DNA from: Spirogloea muscicola
Lineage: Eukaryota; Streptophyta; Zygnematophyceae; Spirogloeales; Spirogloeaceae
DNA length: 22,433 nucleotides
NCBI GenBank assembly: GCA_009602725.1
Contig: WELB01000116.1
Span: forward strand, 229,033-251,465
Direction: 5' to 3'
In this document: positions 21,085 through 22,433 of the stretch, piece after piece
Position numbering within the stretch: the first letter of the stretch is position 1
Layout: every line of letters begins with the position of its first letter
Notes under the pieces: model-generated
What the model saw: the letters and a program-made list of their open reading frames with translations, nothing else
Database searches by the model: none
What the model was told of the DNA's origin: nothing
Program-made: the position numbers and the translations under genes

Positions 21085-21515
21085 GGGGAGGGAGAGTCCA
21101 ACCCCACAAATCCGGCTGCGGCAGCAGGGCACGCGGTCGGCCTGGCGGCCCGTTGCAAGGAGCGCAAGTATGCCGATCACCCTGCTGGCGATAAATTTTC
21201 GGCACCTGCAATCGACGTGCACGGGGCTTTCGGCAGTCGCTGGCTGGACCTCCTGCAGTGGCTTGCCCGGCAGGCCATCGATCGGCCACCGGGTCAGCAA
21301 GGGGAGCTGCCCGGCTTCAACGCTGCCGGGTCGCTTGCCCAGGTCTTCCGCATGCGGCTGTCTGTCTCTTTCCAGTGCTCCCTGGCCCACGCCGTCCACT
21401 TGCGAGCAGGCCGCGCTGTGGCTGCTGCATCTGGGTCTCGGCGGGGTGCCTCTTTCCCAGCTGCGAGTTACTCCCACTTGCTGCTGCTTACTCCTGGCCA
21501 CCAAGCTTCCATGTG
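21085..21515 (+). mobile_element. LINE-like protein C-terminal remnant (longest copy, R1)
   Basis: The + frame through this segment reads PTNPAAAAGHAVGLAARCK, then ERKYADH, AIDVHGAFGSRWLDLLQWLA, and then VFRMRLSVSFQCSLAHAV and HLRAGRAVAAASG. From memory, C-termini of LINE-type (non-LTR) retrotransposon proteins show this order: a G-H-A...K..KYA helix, a 'GA.G' segment, a helix rich in L and A, then a closing RLS..LQR..A..L block. The copy has lost the terminal stop seen in sister copies (LLLTPGH in place of LLLTRGY). No reverse transcriptase catalytic motif is present, so this is a 5'-truncated relic. Confidence 0.55.
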
Positions 21516-21579
21516 CGGATGGGTAGTCTCGTGCCTAGCTGTGCGCTGCTGTGTGGCTTCAGGCGCCGTTCGGCTCGTT

Positions 21580-21975
21580 GGACCTTGTCCATTCCCTCTG
21601 GGCTGGCCCTTCCCAGCCCCCTACCTTCATTGGGAGAGGGAGAGCGCTCTCTTTCCAGGAGCCTAGCTTCTCTGACCTGAGGCTGCTTAGCAGGGGTTAC
21701 TGAGTGATACGTAGCTGCTTTGTTTCTTGTTGTGCTTGTTTGTCTTAGCGCTTCCCCTGGCCCCCTTCTCGTACTCTGTTCCCTCTTTTCTTGGCTGGCT
21801 TGTCCAGCCCCTATCCTCAATGGGCGAGCCCTTTCTTCCGGCTCCTTCAGACCTTGTCAATTCCTTTGGGCTGGCCTCTCCCAGCCGCCAGTCACTCTGG
21901 CCGCGCGTGCTTCCTCCTCCTTCTCGTTCCCCGCACTCCCACCTCCCTCCGGTGGCTCGGTGCCTTTGGGTCTTG
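21580..21975 (+). mobile_element. Degraded repeat-family copy (R2) and pyrimidine-rich linker
   Basis: An end of the family peptide, SDLRLLSRGY followed by TGA at 21701-21703, occurs without its upstream part. Around it are degenerate repeats of a block with ACCTTGTCCATTC / GGGCTGGCC / CCCAGCC near 21581, and cognate blocks near 21791 and 21845. They resemble 18132-18180 and 500-650. Confidence 0.45.
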
Positions 21976-21989
21976 TGTCCTGCTACCGT

Positions 21990-22235
21990 ATGCGTTTGTC
22001 TATGTCGCTACAGCGTTCCCAAGCGCTTGCTTTGCATCGCCGCGCTGGTCGTGCCCTTGCAGCAGCCTCTGGCTTGCGCAGCGGGGTTGCTCGTCCTCCC
22101 CTCAGCTCATCTGACTTCCTACTGCTGACACGGGGTTACTAAGAGCGCCCTGGCTGTCTAGCCTGTGGCTCCGTCATGAACACCTGTATGCATCTGGCTG
22201 GCTTTCACAGCCGCTCTTTTAATATCAGCAGCCGC
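21990..22235 (+). mobile_element. Repeat-family copy R3 with intact end peptide and tail
   Basis: ATG at 21990 opens a 50-codon frame: MRLSMSLQRSQALALHRRAG, RALAAASGLRSG, and SSSDFLLLTRGY, then TAA at 22140-22142. The reading frame is longer upstream (from 21720) but only this part is shared with other copies. The 93-bp tail after the stop is identical to the left copy. It is probably the 3' end of a retroelement rather than an independent small protein. Confidence 0.55.
22076..22235 (+). repeat. 160-bp direct repeat, right copy
   Basis: This is the partner of 235-394, offset by 21841 bp, gap-free, with three substitutions, all within the coding tail. It runs from GCGCAGCGGGG to ATCAGCAGCCGC, then enters unrelated GC-rich DNA. 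Confidence 0.85.
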
Positions 22236-22433
22236 GCTCTCTGTCAAACTGGCGGAGTCGCCCAGCAGCTCGTCGTTTCCAGGCGCGGGTGCCAGCCGAC
22301 AATCGGTCGCGCCCGCGCCCGCGCCCGGCACGTGCAGGAGGCGCTCCACCACGCGGCGCATCCACCGCAAACCACGCCGGCCGGCCCGGCGCCCCGGCCG
22401 GGCCCGCAAGATCTTGCCGCCGCCCGGCCGCCC
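22233..22433 (-). CDS. Possible partial gene at right edge, unrecognised
   Basis: The minus strand is open from the edge through GGGKILRARPGRRAG, GLRWMRRVVERLLHVPGAG and LAPAPGNDELLGDSASLTE into the retroelement tail, where the frame stops near 22158. Composition and helix-like content look coding, and the GC differs from the repeat cluster. If real, the repeat insertion has replaced its natural C-terminus. No family is recognised, and a GC-rich non-coding explanation is equally possible. Confidence 0.25.

Overview
The window is nuclear DNA of a green alga. It suggests a chlorophyte, possibly Trebouxiophyceae (the Chlorella/Coccomyxa side); this is inferred from gene architecture and repeat style, not from a search. 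It has moderate-to-high GC, long GCC/CGC triplet runs just upstream of start codons, and three intron-rich genes with short GT-AG introns (about 140-370 bp) that closely match plant-type proteins. No bacterial, phage or CRISPR content is visible.

Layout. (1) 1-~1450: a cluster of degraded, 5'-truncated copies of one repeat family, all on the + strand. (2) ~1450-2371: gene-poor DNA with one short unrecognised reading frame. (3) 2372-10343, minus strand: a complete VPS15 gene (PI3-kinase class III regulatory subunit) with 13 modelled exons, about 1628 aa; 12 exons are firm and one is tentative. Its first two introns hold organelle-derived DNA: an rps12 5' fragment, and the 3' half of an organellar-type tRNA-Gly. 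(4) 11064-13825, minus strand: a complete vacuolar amino-acid transporter of the AVT1 type, 7 exons, 539 aa. (5) 13826-14590: a 765-bp divergent promoter region with a 16-bp perfect palindrome and a GCC run. (6) 14591-19641, plus strand: a complete nucleolin-like gene, 14 exons, 734 aa, with acidic tracts, two RRMs and a Gly/Arg-rich tail. (7) 19642-~21080: mostly unassigned DNA with short tandem repeats. (8) ~21085-22235: a second cluster of the same repeat family, again on the + strand. (9) 22236-22433: GC-rich DNA that may be part of a gene cut by the window edge.

The three genes serve separate housekeeping roles: endosome/autophagy lipid signalling, vacuolar amino-acid export, and ribosome biogenesis. 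Only the AVT1/nucleolin pair shares a promoter region. The most notable content is the repeat family at both edges. Several copies end in the same short peptide, with many synonymous differences between copies. The fullest copy resembles the C-terminal region of a LINE-type retrotransposon protein. A 160-bp piece of the family is present near both ends of the window with only 3 mismatches. I did not find a clearly new biological system; the best leads are this retroelement family and the organelle DNA inside VPS15 introns.
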